The notes beneath the pieces were generated by a model, which was not told the DNA's origin, did no database searches, and was given only the letters and a program-made list of their open reading frames with translations. Below, piece after piece: positions 13,301-23,437 of a DNA stretch of 64,000 nt (the first letter of the stretch is position 1; each line of letters opens with the position of its first letter). A program made the position numbers and the translations under genes. Source of the DNA: Cordia subcordata (taxonomy: Eukaryota; Streptophyta; Magnoliopsida; Boraginales; Cordiaceae); NCBI GenBank assembly GCA_028554755.1, contig JAPTOF010000019.1:4164001-4228000 (forward strand), read 5' to 3'.

Positions 13301-13537
13301 AAGCCTCAGGAAATTGGAAGCAAGGAGAGGAAGGAAAATGTGGTAAGCTGTTGCCAAGGAGCTAATGATATCCAATGTTTCAGAGATGGAGGCTCTGAGG
13401 ATAAACCCGAACAGAAAGGAGTGTCAAGACTGTTTGACTGGACAGCGAAGTGGGAGCATCATGAAGTTCTCACAGCTGCTTCTGTTGTGGGGGCAGTAGC
13501 TAATGTGGCTTATGCCTTCTACAGAAACTCAAGATGA
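10392..13537 (+). CDS. Sucrase/ferredoxin-like protein, Apd1/Aim32 type [2Fe-2S] thioredoxin-like
   Basis: Exons 10392-10655, 11638-11723, 12096-12401, 12581-12664 and 13213-13537, all in phase, give 354 residues. The ATG at 10392 (CCATGGCC context) is preferred; an in-frame ATG at 10281 would add 37 residues and possibly a targeting leader. The domain contains VFVCAHNNRDKRCGVCGP with Cys154-x8-Cys163 and SHIGGHKYAGN with His194-x3-His198. In yeast Apd1/Aim32 the Cx8C plus Hx3H set binds a non-Rieske [2Fe-2S] cluster through two Cys and two His (family knowledge). The C-terminus, about 329-354, has a hydrophobic stretch rich in Ala/Val ending YRNSR, which could be a tail anchor (inference). 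An Arabidopsis relative is At4g26620 (recalled). The role in plants is unclear, perhaps redox. Intron 1 carries a tandem duplication beginning at its donor. Confidence 0.92.
10656..10907. repeat. Tandem duplication in intron 1, period about 138 bp
   Basis: The sequence just after the exon 1 donor (TCTCTACTCA...GTTAG.TAATAGATTT...GGCTAC.T..AGATTGATA...GATAAAT) is repeated starting near 10794. Both copies end in GATAAAT. The duplication lies wholly in intron 1 of the Aim32-like gene. Confidence 0.65.
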
Positions 13538-14266
13538 ATGAGCCCTGCTACTTCTCAAAATCACGTTCGAACTTGGAAGTTCTAGGCCTAGAGAGATGAA
13601 ATGATATCTGAGGAAATATTTCTCAGAACCTCACGCTCTTTTGGTACATAATACTCAGATTCCATAGCATTAGATATACATTCATCTTAGAGTGAAGATG
13701 AACTATAAAAGTCATCATATTGAACGCAAGCATTACCAATTTACCGTAGCATATGAGCTCATGTCCTTCCATTTTCCGGCAGTGTTTTTAGTTTTCATTC
13801 CTTTTAATTCCTTTTGACTCTAGGCTAAGTGTTTAATAATTTTCCTATGACTGGCTTTCTTAATAATCGTTATTCTTCTAGGAAGAGTTCCAGGTCTCGT
13901 CTATGGTCAGAATCTGGGCTGTGTAAAACTTCAGTAGGAAAAGCATTGTTGAGGAGTAGATTGATAACGATGGATTTAATTCTCTGATATATCTGATACT
14001 TAAAATGGGAAGAATCTAACGGACAGGAGAACAGTATTGGGCAAATGATTTTAGAGAGGCGGATGTTGAGTAAAAATGTCCTCTCAATTACTTTTGTGCC
14101 AAAGGCTCGCCCATTGACTTCTCCTGCATGTATCAACTTATTTGTCAAGTTCCGTGTTAGTGAAGCATCTTCTCCTAGGTGTATGTACTTATTTGTCGTA
14201 TTCCTATTTGGTGAAGCATATGCAGTTCTCTTCCATGTAGACTGGGGATATTTACCTTTTTCAAAT

Positions 14267-14267
14267 A

Positions 14268-14314
<47 letters not shown>
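14267..14314. repeat. (CT)n(AT)n compound microsatellite
   Basis: About twelve CT units followed by about eleven AT units. Confidence 0.9.
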
Positions 14315-14424
14315 TTATCAAGAAAACTACACGAGATTTTGTATGGCTTGAACGATTCACCGGGCTTACACCTGTTGAGCTTCTAAGTATTGTTATCATT
14401 TTGGCTAATCATTGGAATTGGTTA

Positions 14425-14540
14425 AAAAAAAGGCGTAAGGTGATTTGAACCCTTAACCACCTTTTAGTTGAGGATGAATGATTTTTGTCAACAAGACACT
14501 AACCGTATGACAAAAACGTAGCAACCAATGCACGCAACAT
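14425..14540 (-). mobile_element. Possible tRNA-derived SINE, minus strand
   Basis: Read on the minus strand there is a TACGGTTAGTGTC motif (weak A-box), then GGGTTCAAATCACC about 50 bases later (good B-box), then a short 3' end in a T-run (14425-14432 on the plus strand is an A-run). Plant Au-like SINEs end in T-runs (family knowledge). No clear target-site duplication was found. Confidence 0.35.
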
Positions 14541-14960
14541 TTATCAATCAGCTGTTTGCCGAAGCTGGTAATCCCTGTGAATTATTGCATGTGATAATTA
14601 CATCTGAAAAAAAAAAAAAATGGAGTTTGCATGAAGTAAAGACCTCATTTGATACATTTGTTGGGTTTTAACTTAATTAGATGTTTAGCTAATTAAGGTT
14701 AGCATCTGAATTTTGACGGACGATGTTGCTTAAGAATGTTCACCATTGTCTAAATCTTAGCAGAAAGGATAACCATCCTGATTCCCGTTGTTCGACCCTC
14801 TAGTCGGTATTCGCGTGGTAAGGAAAAATCGGATCAACTATCCAAAAATCAATCCTGTACAAATCATGCCTTCTACCCCATAAAGAAAAAGAAAGAAAAA
14901 AAAGATGTCCCTGTATTGGCTAGCATTTATAAACACACCTAAACTGAAATGATTTGTTTT

Positions 14961-15002
14961 GGGGGGTGTTGGGAGGGGGGGGGGGGTTGGGGGGTTGGGG
15001 GG
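14961..15002 (+). other. G-quadruplex-forming G-run cluster
   Basis: Runs of 6, 3, 12, 6 and 6 guanines separated by one to three bases fit the four-run G-quadruplex pattern on the plus strand. The stop codon of the minus-strand ARM gene is about 50 bases away, so the site lies in or just past its 3' UTR, where its mRNA would be C-rich. Confidence 0.75.
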
Positions 15003-15053
15003 TGTTTGTTTTGGGTTTGGAGATTGAAGAGATTTCTTCAGCTGGACTACCAA

Positions 15054-16134
15054 TCATGTCCTTAGTTTTGCAATCATCTCTTCCACCAATCTCAACCCTG
15101 TTCTACCACTATCCCCTCTATCGATCTGTCTCATAACCTGTTCTAAGATCACATTCTTCGATTGTCTGCCCCTCGAGCCGCGACTGGAGCCACCGCCATC
15201 TCTTAGAAGCAGAAGCAACTCCCTGGCTTTCTCTTTAGCCCTCCATGTCCCATCAACACTCAACTGCAGCAGCCCCGGCATGGCTCCTTCATTCAATATC
15301 ATCCCCCTGTATCTGTCCCTGCAACTTCTGCACATAACAAGCAAAATTCCTACTGCATGCTCTCTGGACTGCGGTCTGCCTTCCTCCACTGCCTCCACCA
15401 GCACCTGAATTCCACCATCTATCCCTGCAGCCTCTTCTAGTGCAGCCTCCGATGAGCAAACGACTTTTTCGAGCAATGCCATCGCCTTCTCGACCAACTC
15501 CGATGACTTCTCTAACTGGTAGAGTAGTTGAAACAGAGCTACTATTATCCCAGACGCGACAATTGATGGAATGATCGGAGAAGAAGTTGCTAGATTGTGA
15601 AGGGTAGATATGAGGTCAAGCTTGGCCTGCATGCTAATAGTACTGAATTGTGAACTGAGGATTTCAACCAGAAGTTGAACAGCCCCGGATGCAACGATAG
15701 CTGCCTTATTCGCGGAAGAAGAAGAGAGGATCAAGAGGGCTGCTATTGCAAGCTCAAGCAGCGGCGCGCTTTGCCAATGAAGGACATTCAGTAGCAGTGG
15801 TATAGCCCCGGATTTCGCAATATGGACTTTGTTTCTGCAAAAATTCACAAAGAAGATGTAAAAAACTATTTCCAAACAATACTAATATTGGCATTCTTGA
15901 TTAATGTGATACAAACCTTTCACTCCCACAGGCAAGACTCAGCAGGGAAACAAGTGCAGCTTCAACGGCTTCATAATCTTGCATATGAAGCATGAAAATC
16001 AATGGAGAAATGACTCCTCTTTCAACCAACTTTTGCCTCTGCTTACTGCTAAGATTGCCAACTTCTCTGGCAGCTGTGATCTTTGCTTCTCTGTCACCAC
16101 AGAGAAGAGCTTCTGCTACTGATGATTCCTCCAT
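15054..16134 (-). CDS. Armadillo-repeat protein
   Basis: Two exons, complement(15917-16134) and complement(15054-15834), with donor AG|GTTTGT and acceptor TTGCAG|AAAC splitting an Arg codon, give 332 residues. The start MEESSVAEALLCGDREAK is the first ATG and the protein has no U-box. Repeats with the ARM pattern follow: LVERGVISPLIFML, IAKSGAIPLLLNVL, IVASGAVQLLVEIL, IVASGIIVALFQLL, GGIQVLVEAV, ILNEGAMPGLLQLS, with the Asn/Gly turns typical of plant ARM proteins related to PUB E3 ligases. It is close to Arabidopsis ARM proteins of the At5g58680/At3g01400 kind (recalled). Such proteins are scaffolds; without a U-box no ligase activity is expected. The C-terminus after about residue 285 is basic (GGGSSRGSRGRQSKN). 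Partners are unknown. Confidence 0.9.
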
Positions 16135-16554
16135 GAAAACTAAAACTCAGAATCTCAGAAGCCCTTCTCTATATCCCACCCCCTTCTCAACTAACTTAGA
16201 CTTTTGGTAGCAGCAGTGTGTGTGTGCGTGCGCGCGCTGCTGCTGATGGATGCATAAAAGTGCAGATTGCTTCAAGAGTATGTAAGGTTTGGCTTTTGGA
16301 GTGTGTCTTTCTATTGTTTGGATTGGAAGCAACTTAAACTATTCCCTGATCCGCTTTCTATATAGAAACCAGTCCTATGTGGAAAATACACCAATTGGAA
16401 TAAATCTTTTACTTACCCTTTTGTGAAAGAAATCCGCCGTCAGCTTTTCAGTAACTCACATAAGCGGAGATCCTCTTCTAATGTGTCTCACTCGTGCTCT
16501 AGTTTATGGTACATGATACTTTACTTACAATGATGCTTGAAATAAATATTCTGC

Positions 16555-16558
16555 TTCC

Positions 16559-16589
<31 letters not shown>

Positions 16590-16621
16590 AAACAAACATA
16601 TATATATATATATATATATGT
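16555..16621. repeat. (AT)n(AC)n...(AT)n compound microsatellite
   Basis: AT then AC dinucleotide runs, a short A-rich spacer and a second AT run. Confidence 0.85.
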
Positions 16622-17595
16622 ATGCTAATTATATGTGATGATAATAAATAATTGGTTTCTGCTACATGCAATGAATCTTAATTCCCATTAAACTGTTCAT
16701 TATTCAACCCCCTTTTCACACAAAATCCACCTTTTCCTCTCTGCATTTTACTCTACATATCTCCCTGCAGCCCCAAATTTAGCTTAAGTTAAGCATGATT
16801 CTTCATATTTGACAAACACGAATTTCAAAACCATTGTTGTGATACTTTGGAGTACGTCACCTGCTACGTACTTATGTTTTTCAATATATTATCGGAGTTG
16901 CGTCACTGTCTAATCTTATTCATCTATATTAACAAGCTAATCTCTTCTCCTGAAAAGAATAATAAATTTTAAAAATTATCATACAAAATTATAGATCTTA
17001 TGTGACCAAAGAAAACTTCATTCTTATTTATTGTGATTCTGCTAAATTAGCTGCCCATTTGCCACAAATAAAATAATTGAACCGAGTTTAATATTCTATT
17101 AAATGGAAGTAATATGTGGAGCTCAGCATATCTAGAAGCACAAGAGAACGTTCTTTTGCTGATATTATTACCAGTATTGGATACTAGAAATTTATAGTAA
17201 GAGGAAAATCCGTTACTTTAAAAATCGTGAAAGTTCAAGTCCCTCTATCCCCAAAAAGCCTATTTGATTCCCCCGCACGATTCTAAATAATATCACATAA
17301 TTTCCTAATAGCATTTTTTATGCCATCTAATTCATATCGAAATTCCTATACATTTTAGCTTTTTGTACAAGTGTTCCAAACCCCTCTCCAAGGTTTATTC
17401 TTTTCTTCTTTTTTTTGCGTTGAAATAGTGAGTCTATAAGTACATCAAATTAGGTCATGTAACATACGCCATTACACTGTTTGTACATATTTGATTGATT
17501 TAGTCAACCATTGAATGCGGCATCAGCAAGCAGAGAATTTTGTACATTCATATTTGATTCATACAGTTGTTGAAATTCAATCTGTGCATTTTCAG

Positions 17596-17671
17596 TGTAT
17601 TCGGAGATTAGCCAATTGTGCAACGGATTGGGTTGCAAAAAACTGGTCTGGAAGTTCTTTGGTATGTAATT
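17596..17671 (+). pseudogene. Scrap of a LINE-type RNase H domain
   Basis: The frame reads CIRRLANCATDWVAKNWSG, resembling the end of the plant RVT_3/RNase H domain (H.RR.AN..AD.LAK) carried by non-LTR retrotransposons, followed soon by a stop. Only about 25 residues survive, so the call is weak. Confidence 0.3.
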
Positions 17672-18092
17672 AAATGTCACTGAAAGACCAATACTCGAAA
17701 GGGGTTTGGTAATTTATATTTCCTGTTTTCTTTGCACTGATAATGCATTTTGACCCCAAAAATTTTAGGACTTTGCGGTATTCAATAATATATAATACTT
17801 TAAAAGAATGCGGTCCAAAATGTGTTTGGCGCTGCTTATTTTAGATATTTATAAACACTTAATTATTATAAAAAAATAATAAAAAATTACTTTCTATTTT
17901 GGATAACATGATGTAAATATCTCTCCGGACTAACATGGCTTTCGTTGGGACCAACAAGTCCCGTGATACAAAAGATGATGTTGGATAATAGAAATGCAGA
18001 ACATGGCCGCTCTCTCGAGCTCTTCTTACGCACGCACACAGAGGGAGATAACCTCACCTCAGTGTCAGATACTTTGATTTGGTTTTTTCTTT

Positions 18093-18099
18093 ATATATA

Positions 18100-18134
<35 letters not shown>
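18093..18134. repeat. (AT)n microsatellite with GT interruptions
   Basis: TATATATATGTATATGTGT followed by a pure AT run. Confidence 0.85.
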
Positions 18135-18400
18135 TATGTAGGAGCAAGCAGTGGAACTAAAATCATGGCAAAGCGGTCGTTATCTTTTCTCTATTTTAAG
18201 AATACAATTATATCAGCTTTTCCTTTTGCCATTTTACGGCAGCACCACCATCTTTACGGAACCCTTTGCCTTTATCTATTATCCATACAACAATTCCCGT
18301 CAGATATTGCTTTTAAGCGTGGGAATACATACTAAAATATCATTGCTCTGCGTACTCGAGTGTCTCGATCTACCTCGAGCACGTTATCCTATTTTCAATA

Positions 18401-18625
18401 GCTCGTTTGAATTGAATTTTTTTTTTAATATTTTTATAATTTTTTGAAAAAATATATTTTTTAAAAATTAAAAAATTTTAACTTCTGAAAAAATTATATT
18501 TGAGTTTTTTTTAGAGTTTCGATTTTTTTAAAAGGCAAGATAAATATATATTGCAATATATATATTTAAAGAAGAAGTGCTTTTTTCTAAAAAAAAAACT
18601 AATCTATCCCTAAATCAGTCTATTT
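18401..18625. mobile_element. AT-rich MITE-like foldback, family A
   Basis: Opens GCTCGTTTGAATTGAATTTT, has AT-rich arms with TTTTGAAAAAATATATTTTTT, and closes near AACTAATCTATCC. It shares design and ends with the copies at 19772, 24675, 46203 and 47127. Confidence 0.4.
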
Positions 18626-19151
18626 GACAGCTATTTATATTTGGCTAAATCCTTTTAATGTACAATATTAAATAAAATGATCTATATAGTAGTGTATATT
18701 ATTAACTTACAAAATTTATATTCTTGTATATTTTTAATGTGGTTTTGTTAAAGTGAATTATTCGGTATGTGAAAAAAATTAAAAAAATTGCTACTTGTCG
18801 TTGGTCAATGGCTTGATTTTCTTCCAATATCTTTGACGACTTTCATCGGAGTTAATTGGTCTACGCTTCGATACACGAGAAGCATTGGAGTCCCCAATCA
18901 TATGATGGGCAGGAAACATTAATGAAAACGAAATACGAAGAACCTGGGCGGGTACGAAACTAGGCCTATCTAAAGAAAAATAAATGGTTATGTGCCTGCT
19001 CCCTTGTAAGACCTAACTGACCGCATCCTTATATTTGTCAAAAATTATGAATTATATGTACATGATGATGCATCTCATTTTCAAGGTTTATCTTTTTTGT
19101 GGACGAAATAAATTTAGCGCGAAAATCATTACATATTCCTGCTGGGATTCC

Positions 19152-19720
19152 AATAGAGATGAACATAAGATCGAAGAAATCAAAAAATCGCTTAAGCAAT
19201 TTTTAAAGTGGATTGATCATTTATGGTTTTAACTTTTAAAATCGAAGCAATTGGTTCGATTTTCCTTTTGAAGTCTGAAAAATCGTAGTTAAACCAAATT
19301 GCCTACGGTATATATAAAGTATGTATGATTTTATATATGTATAAAATTGTATCATTTTAAAAAGTATATGTAGCTATATAAATTATATATATAAATATGT
19401 ATAATTTGAAAAGTATATATACAAGTTAAAAATCATATGGTTAAAAGAATTGGAGGATTGAATTATTACATTTGTAGTTGTTAGTGGGATTTAGGAAATT
19501 ATTGTTACAATATGATTATGTCACATAAACAAGTATGCAATGACTAAATTTTAAAACTATCCAAATTGTCCAAAATCGGTCAAAAATCGCTCTAACTGAA
19601 ATTACCGACTTTTCTATTATTTTGGGCGGTTTTGATTTCATAAAATTATAAACCGGTAAAATTGATTAAATAAAAAAATTAATAGTAAAATCACCAAAAC
19701 CGCCCGTGTACACCCCTAGC
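19152..19720. mobile_element. Possible hAT-like non-autonomous element
   Basis: The right end reads CCGCCCGTGTACACCCCTAG, a common terminus of plant hAT-like elements. The left end TAGAGATGAACATAAG is only a partial inverted match (about 8 of 12). No target-site duplication was found. Confidence 0.3.
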
Positions 19721-19771
19721 TTCCAAATGGATGCGTTCCTAGAAGGGATAGGAAGAGCTACATGACTATTC

Positions 19772-19982
19772 GCTCCTTTGGATTGATTCTTTTTAGAAGT
19801 GTTCTTTTAATACCTTTTGAGAAAATATTGTTTGAAAATTTACAATTTTTAATTTTTTTAAGAAAGTTAAATCTGAATTCTTTTTTAAAATTTCAGCTTT
19901 TCTTTAAAGTTAATTTGAATATTCATCACAGAAAATATATTTTTTAAAAAATATTTTTTAATGAAAAAAAAGTAAACAGGCC
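19772..19982. mobile_element. AT-rich MITE-like foldback, family A
   Basis: Starts CTCCTTTGGATTGATTCTTT and ends near AAAAGTAAACAGGCC, with an AT-rich body like the other family A copies. Confidence 0.4.
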
Positions 19983-20785
19983 ATATATATGATTTATAAT
20001 TTTTTTCTTTACTCATCATCACTAAGTTATCACTTCAATATATATATATTGTTGATATATTAAGAGAAAAAAATTAAGAAAAAGTCAGAAATATAGAAAA
20101 GGTTTTGTTATTAGATTACTATACTAATTAACTAGATCGTACATCATCAGGAAAAATAGAACACGGAGTGGAGGTAATATCGTGCAATCCGATTTTCGCA
20201 TGTTAATTGAATTGTTACAAACATAGTTGAATTTTTAAATTTTAAACATTCAAAATATAATTGCAAAAGCATCAGAGTTTAGGAAATAACTTAATGGTTG
20301 AAACCATTCATTCAACATCGAGTAATATTTGGGTTCAAATTTTTCTTTTTTTTTGGGGGGGGGGGGGGGGAGCCGCGGACAAAAAAGGAAGACCCTTAGT
20401 TATAATTGAACTCAAAATTGCCAAAAAAAGAAAGGGTAAACCCACTCTTATTAGGATAACGTGTAGAAAAAGAAGGCTAGTTAACATGAACAAGGACTTG
20501 CAATCTTGGATACTGTTTACTACAAATTTAGGAAATTAAGGAAAGGCTTTCGTTAGTTAGAGAATCTAGAGACTAAAAGCTACTTATTTCTCACTCAATT
20601 AATGCCGGCAATAACAATATCAATTACAAATTAAAATCATATTAGGAAACGGATTAAGATTTGCCAATTACTATAAATATATGGGCACGCAATAATAAAG
20701 CTGGTTAACCTGAGAAATCAAATCTTTCATCCTTCTACTCCATTGTCTACATCTTTTTGATCAACCTGCCAACAACAAATCAACG

Positions 20786-23437
20786 ATGACTTTTGCTTTG
20801 GTGGTGAAGGTAAGCAATTAAATTCCCTTCTCTATTTCTCCAGCTTTATTTTTCAACGCAAAATCTGCATGCATGAAAACTGCAAGTGCATATATATGTG
20901 TGTGTGTATATATATATAGTTCCATGGTTTCTGTTTGTTATGCGGTATTGGTTTATGACGACGTCAAAATAGAACTTCTTTTGCGACTTGTTTGCACAAT
21001 TTGTCACCCTTGTGATTCAAAGAGTCGATTAGCTCAGTGTAAGTGTATTGTTTGTATTACCGGAAAAAATTTGTGGTATACATTCACTCATCCACCTTAG
21101 TAGTCCTAGATATACAAGAATTGAAGATACAGACTGCATAAGATTATTCACACTTATCATGGTTAAAATACAGTAATGTTTTGGTATTACGAAAAAATTT
21201 AAATTTGTTATGCAGGTGGCGTAGAAATATGTTTAGAATTTCTGTTTTTTCTTCTTTTTTTTTTGTTTTAAAAAAGTTGGAAACACATTCATTAAGTAGC
21301 AAACCATACATACGAGTTCAAAGAGTTCATGCTTGAATGATTAACTCCTGTATTGCTAAAAACATGGCAATATTTTGAAATATGGGTACGAGGCCTATAT
21401 GTGAATGATTTACAAACTAATATTGCGGAGACTTTGATTTTATTATTTTCAGTTATTGAATTTAAAACTAATACATTTATTATTCTTAAACCTACTATAA
21501 TCTGAAAATTCTAGTTTCTTCTCCTTTGTTTGACACCTCGTTTATATGTTGCTAATTTAATGTCACTGCTTCAGGTTAAACATGGAGAATCAATGAGGCG
21601 ATTTAACATATATGCTGACGAAGATGGATTTTTGCATCTTGACTTGGATGGTTTAACGACAAGAATATTGAATCTCTTAAAAATCAGCCCGGAAGCTGAT
21701 GTTACTCTAACTTACTTGGATGAAGATGGTGACATTATAACACTAGCTGATGATTATGATCTATCAAATGCAATTCGTCAGGGGCTAAATCCTCTCAGGA
21801 TAATTTTACAATTGAACCAAGATGATACTGGAAAGTCAGAAAGATCAATTATGGTGCCATCTAGACAGTCACTGCAACATGTCTTGTCAAATATGAAGTT
21901 TACACTCTCCGAGTTTCTGGAATTCATGTCGACAAAAATTCCAGAAACCCCTCGTAGAGTGACTGATTCCACACCTTCCGGGAGTTCGCTTTCCGGTCCT
22001 AGTTCGGAGTCCGGTTCCGACTCTAGTTCAGAGACTGATTCCACAGCTTCCCAGGATTCCTGTTCTAGTTTCAGTTATCCGTCTAGTTGCGGTTCAAGTT
22101 CCACTCCCAATATACGTATTCAGAAATCCGATGAATCGATCAATTCTGAAAATGTAAAGAAGGCTGAGAGGTTCTCATGTGCCCAGAGTGCTGCTTCCTC
22201 TTATCATAATAACATGGATTGCCCGGCGATGTGCGGTTGTGCTATACTTTCCGCTGGATATAGTTTGCCTGAGACTCCACGGACCAATCTTCCTTCCGCG
22301 GCTCCTGGATCTTCTGCAAGCAGTAAACAGACCGTCAGATTAAACGGAAGGACAATCCACGAAGGTGTGCAGTGCAAGAACTGCTGGGCATGTCCAATAA
22401 CAGGGCCAAGGTTTAAGTCGAGCACGTAAGTTTCAAATCCAGAATAGATTGCTTGTTATTTACTAGCTAGTAAATTTTGCCTAAAGACTTATGCTAAATT
22501 GTACCTATTCTTATGTTCTTGCTGCAGAAAAGATGACTTGGACCTGTGCTACACATGTTTTACGAGCAAAGTGAGCAACTGCGAATTTGTTAGAATAAAT
22601 CACCCCGATTCCATCCCGATCCCTCAATCCGCTTTTATGGTATGTAATGCCACCACTGATTTGTTTTCATGTCAATTGCTTCAATTATATTTATCTTTTG
22701 GTTAACACTGATTTGTACCGTGACCAGTGGCCTGGAAATCGAAATTCAGGAAGGAGCCTGTGCACTACAAGATTTGATAGTCTCTTCATACGAAATATTA
22801 CTGTCGTGGATGGTAGCAGGATGAAGCCAGGAGTGTATTTTACCAAGATATGGCGCATGTTTAATAGTGGCACTATAAGTTGGCCTTCTGACACGGAGCT
22901 TAAGTGGATTGGAGGACATAAACTCACTAACAAAGTCTCTTTTCAGGTATTCTGCTAGACTCATTATGTGAAAACTCCAAAAAAAGTTCTCACATAAACA
23001 GAGGAAAAAAAAAAACTGAAAAAAACACACACCTTCATCATTTTAACCAAAAATTGAAGTTATGTTTGTATTTAACCGAATCCTTTTCTAATGTTTCAAC
23101 GATATTGCAGATTGCTTCTCCTCATGGAGTTCGTCCTCACGATGAAATCGACATAGCCATCACGTTCAAAGCTCCTCTGAAGTCTGGTCGATATACCTCC
23201 TACTGGAAGCTGTCACTGCCATCTGGTAACCAATTCGGAGATCTGATTTGGGTAGATATTCAGGTAATAATACCTCATCCTCTTCCTCGTCCTCAAATCA
23301 TATGTTAATCTTTTAAACTATATAATGATCATATTTACCATCTAACATGTTGTTGGACATCTATTTTTGTGTTGGTGCAGGTTGTGGATCCTTACGGAGA
23401 CTATAAACTGGATCTCCGCTCTCTGCAAGCGTTATGA
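20786..23437 (+). CDS. NBR1-like autophagy-receptor-type protein lacking UBA domains
   Basis: Exons 20786-20809, 21575-22425, 22528-22639, 22728-22946, 23111-23263 and 23381-23437 give 471 residues. An N-terminal PB1 domain (about 5-88) has the basic cluster VVKVKHGESMRRF and the acidic OPCA motif YLDEDGDIITLADDYDL (55-71), so both faces for PB1 polymerisation are present. A Ser-rich linker (about 133-190) follows. A ZZ zinc finger has Cys275-x2-Cys278 and Cys299-x2-Cys302 with PITGPRFKS. Last is an NBR1/FW four-tryptophan domain (330 to about 458) with Trp371, 381, 434 and 449. Plant NBR1/Joka2 proteins go on to UBA domains and an ATG8-interacting motif; this one stops 13-15 residues after FW (KLDLRSLQAL). 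No UBA-like exon is visible downstream. It could be a paralogue with a different cargo or a regulatory form; function is inferred. Confidence 0.88.

Larger units (their letters stand above)
13538..15053. other. Intergenic between convergent Aim32-like and ARM-repeat genes
   Basis: Holds the 3' UTRs of both genes, a (CT)n(AT)n microsatellite at 14267-14314, a SINE-like sequence at 14425-14540 and a dense G-run cluster at 14961-15002. No coding potential recognised. Confidence 0.6.
16135..20785. other. Intergenic, about 4.6 kb, transposon debris
   Basis: No gene seen. The ARM gene leader and promoter lie at the left end (16135 to about 16350). The rest holds AT/AC microsatellites, a small RNase H-like LINE scrap near 17596-17671, two AT-rich foldback MITE-like elements, a possible hAT-like element ending in TACACCCCTAG near 19720 and a 16-G run at 20355-20370. 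Confidence 0.55.

Noticed and set aside
20261..20539. Open frame with 16-G run and basic C-terminus
   Set aside because: The G homopolymer makes the frame unreliable and there is no recognisable domain; tRNA-like motifs there were too weak to call a SINE.
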